Below are positions 6,344 through 7,695 of a DNA stretch of 7,695 bases, piece by piece. The stretch comes from an uncultured Opitutia bacterium (GTDB taxonomy: Bacteria > Verrucomicrobiota > Verrucomicrobiia > Opitutales > UBA953): the NCBI GenBank assembly GCA_937874455.1, contig CALNBE010000175.1, forward strand, positions 1 through 7,695. Reading direction: 5' to 3'. Each line of letters begins with the position of its first letter. Position 1 is the first letter of the stretch. The notes beneath the pieces were generated by a model, which had not been told where the DNA came from, ran no database searches, and saw only the letters and a program-made list of their open reading frames with translations. The position numbers and the translations under genes are program-made.

Positions 6344-7258
6344 ATGGCTACACAAAAACCAACCCTCCTCGTTCTCGCCGCCGGCATGGGCTCCCGCTAT
6401 GGCGGACTCAAACAAATCGACCCGATGGGCCCCAACGGCGAAACCATCCTCGACTATTCCGTCTTTGACGCCCTGCGCGCGGGCTTCGGCAAGGTGGTCT
6501 TCATCATCCGCCCGGATTTCGCCGACGAGTTCAAACAAAAGGTTTCCCCCAAGTTCGCAGACAAAATCGCCGTCGATTACGCCTACCAAACTTTGGACAA
6601 ACTGCCCGCCGGCTTCTCCGTCCCCGCCGGACGCGAAAAGCCCTGGGGCACCACCCACGCCATCCTTTGCGCCAAGGATGTCGTCAAGGAACCTTTCGCC
6701 GTCATCAACGCCGACGACTTTTACGGCCAGCACAGCTACCAAGTGCTCGGCGAATACCTGAAGACGGTCGATCCGGCCTCCAGCGCCTTCTCCATGGTCG
6801 GCTTCACCCTGAAAAACACCCTCAGCGAGCACGGCACCGTCGCCCGCGGTGTTTGCCAAACCAACGCCGAGGGCTACCTCACCGCCATCGAGGAAATGAT
6901 GAAAATCGGCAAAACCGCCACCGGTGCCCGCAATACCTTCGAGGACGGCCGCACCACCGATCTCTCCGGCAGCGAACCGGTCTCGATGAACATGTGGGGC
7001 TTCACGCCCAAACTCTTCGACCACCTCGACCGCGTGTTCACCGAATTCCTCCGCGCCAAGGGAACCGAGATGAAAAGCGAATGCTACATCCCGCTCACTG
7101 TGGGCCAGCTCATCACCGAGCAGCACGCTTCCTGCAAAGTGCTCCGCACCGACAGCGCCTGGTTCGGCGTCACCTACCAGGAGGACAAACCCGTCGTCCA
7201 GGAAAACATCCGCCGCCTCATCGCCGACGGCAGCTACCCGGCCAACCTCTGGGCATAG
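6344..7258 (+). CDS. Sugar-phosphate nucleotidyltransferase-like protein (NTP_transferase family)
   Basis: This is a GT-A fold nucleotidyltransferase of 304 residues that probably transfers a nucleoside monophosphate from an NTP to a sugar phosphate or similar acceptor. The N-terminal nucleotide-binding signature LVLAAGMGSRYGGLKQ is at residues 9-24, followed by DPMGPNGETILDYSVFDA; it is a variant of the usual GxGTR...K loop. The metal-binding region is NADDFYG at 122-128. The C-terminal part lacks the left-handed beta-helix repeats seen in acyl- or acetyltransferase fusions such as GlmU. The acceptor cannot be named from sequence; the family also includes choline- and glycerol-phosphate enzymes. 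The start at 6344 follows TTCTCCTTTTTTC with no Shine-Dalgarno sequence. It is the last gene before a strong terminator, 32 bases after the DUF5069 gene; the next gene is a sugar epimerase, so a role in nucleotide-sugar or surface polysaccharide synthesis is plausible. Confidence 0.88.
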   Translation: MATQKPTLLVLAAGMGSRYGGLKQIDPMGPNGETILDYSVFDALRAGFGKVVFIIRPDFADEFKQKVSPKFADKIAVDYAYQTLDKLPAGFSVPAGREKPWGTTHAILCAKDVVKEPFAVINADDFYGQHSYQVLGEYLKTVDPASSAFSMVGFTLKNTLSEHGTVARGVCQTNAEGYLTAIEEMMKIGKTATGARNTFEDGRTTDLSGSEPVSMNMWGFTPKLFDHLDRVFTEFLRAKGTEMKSECYIPLTVGQLITEQHASCKVLRTDSAWFGVTYQEDKPVVQENIRRLIADGSYPANLWA

Positions 7259-7283
7259 GAAAATTTTCCGCCTTTTCCTCCGC

Positions 7284-7316
7284 GACCGGCCTTGCCCCAG
7301 GCCGGTCTTTTCTTTT
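7284..7316 (+). terminator. Rho-independent terminator after the nucleotidyltransferase gene
   Basis: There is a perfect 9-base-pair GC-rich stem, GACCGGCCT (7284-7292) with AGGCCGGTC (7299-7307), and a TGCCCC loop. It is followed by TTTTCTTTT. It begins 26 bases after the stop codon. A 12-base palindrome GGAAAATTTTCC overlaps the stop codon at 7258-7269 and may be incidental. The T-run also serves as the pyrimidine leader of the next gene, so the epimerase would need its own start of transcription or read-through. Confidence 0.9.
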
Positions 7317-7326
7317 CAACTTTCCC

Positions 7327-7695
7327 ATGCGAATCCTCATCACTGGCGGCGCGGGTTTCATCGGCAGCCATATCGCCGAACATTTTCACCAGACCGCCGA
7401 GGTGCGCGTGCTCGACAATTTGCGCACCGGCTACCGGCGCAACCTCGACGGGCTGAAGGTCGATTTCCGCCCAGGTTCCATCCTCGATCGCGCCCTGCTC
7501 GATCAGGCGATGCAGGGCGTCGATTACGTTTTCCATCTCGCCGCCTTGGTCAGCGTGCCGGAATCCATGGAAAAACCCCGCGAGTGCGCCGACATCAATG
7601 TCACCGGCCACTTGCACGTGCTCGAATCCGCCGCCGCCGCAGGCGTGCAGCCGGGCGATGTGCTGCTGGCGATCAACGGCGCGCCCGCCAAGAAC
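7327..7695 (+). CDS. NAD-dependent epimerase/dehydratase, N-terminal part (runs off the window; tail looks foreign)
   Basis: The first roughly 105 residues are an extended short-chain dehydrogenase of the UDP-glucose 4-epimerase type, which changes sugars in nucleotide-sugar pathways. The Rossmann NAD(P) motif is TGGAGFIGSH at residues 6-15. An acidic residue ending beta-2 (VLDNLRTG) and FHLAALVSVPESM follow, then INVTGHLHVLESAAAAGV. At this point relatives continue with a hydrophobic strand and the catalytic Ser region (SSxxVYG), and later YxxxK. Here the frame instead reads QPGDVLLAINGAPAKN, typical of a PDZ domain, to the last base of the window. The Ser/Tyr/Lys catalytic residues are not seen. 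The start at 7327 has a pyrimidine leader (AACTTTCCC) and fits the family N-terminus. Either the gene is chimeric by assembly or it is a real fusion. Confidence 0.8.
   Translation, partial: MRILITGGAGFIGSHIAEHFHQTAEVRVLDNLRTGYRRNLDGLKVDFRPGSILDRALLDQAMQGVDYVFHLAALVSVPESMEKPRECADINVTGHLHVLESAAAAGVQPGDVLLAINGAPAKN
7630..7695 (+). other. PDZ-domain-like coding tail in the epimerase frame
   Basis: The residues SAAAAGVQPGDVLLAINGAP have the classic PDZ core A-G-(L/V)-x-x-G-D-x-(I/L)-x-x-(I/V)-N-G, as seen in DegP/HtrA, RseP and C-terminal processing proteases. It begins inside the GC-rich run GCCGCCGCCGCAGGCGT (7630-7646), where an epimerase and a PDZ gene could share an Ala-Ala-Gly-Val stretch, making this a likely join point. 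Confidence 0.6.

Noticed and set aside
6005..7126. 373-codon ORF on the minus strand opposite the DUF5069 and nucleotidyltransferase genes
   Set aside because: It spans two well-supported plus-strand genes and their gap, has shadow-like composition and no recognisable motif.

Overview
The window looks like a piece of a GC-rich Gram-negative bacterial chromosome, most likely Verrucomicrobiota. The reasons are a DUF5069 family protein, C-ending codons in the housekeeping genes, start codons preceded by pyrimidine runs instead of Shine-Dalgarno sequences, and a palindromic intergenic repeat of a kind I associate with that phylum. The phylum is inferred from memory of these families, not from a search.

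Bases 1-2849 are a decaying DNA-defence region. The first gene is the 3' part of a type III restriction endonuclease (Res), with helicase motifs V and VI and a C-terminal PD-ExK nuclease; its 5' end lies outside the window. A 172-base gap follows, holding inverted repeat units. Next is a SNF2-type helicase gene that has lost its middle. The N-terminal ATPase lobe (1532 to about 2415) is joined out of frame to the C-terminal coiled-coil tail (about 2421-2849), so the second RecA lobe is missing. A strong rho-independent terminator (2900-2930) closes the region.

Bases 2850-3283 contain no protein gene that I believe. On the minus strand they carry a small-type signal recognition particle RNA (3063-3157) with a possible promoter. 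Its 3' end points towards the defence remnants, and base composition and codon use change across it.

Bases 3284-7258 are chromosomal genes, all on the plus strand: a secreted protein of unknown function; a Fur-family regulator that keeps its structural cysteines but has lost most iron-sensing ligands; quinolinate synthase NadA (NAD biosynthesis, 4Fe-4S enzyme); a DUF5069 protein; and a sugar-phosphate-type nucleotidyltransferase. The last four are spaced 26-51 bases apart and could be one transcript, started from a recognisable promoter just before the Fur gene and ended by a textbook terminator at 7284-7316.

Bases 7327-7695 begin an NAD-dependent sugar epimerase. After about 105 residues its reading frame passes, without a break, into what reads as a PDZ domain. 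This is either an assembly chimera at the sequence edge or a real fusion. I see no complete new system here. The points most worth checking are the epimerase/PDZ junction, the internally deleted helicase and the metal-ligand-poor Fur protein.
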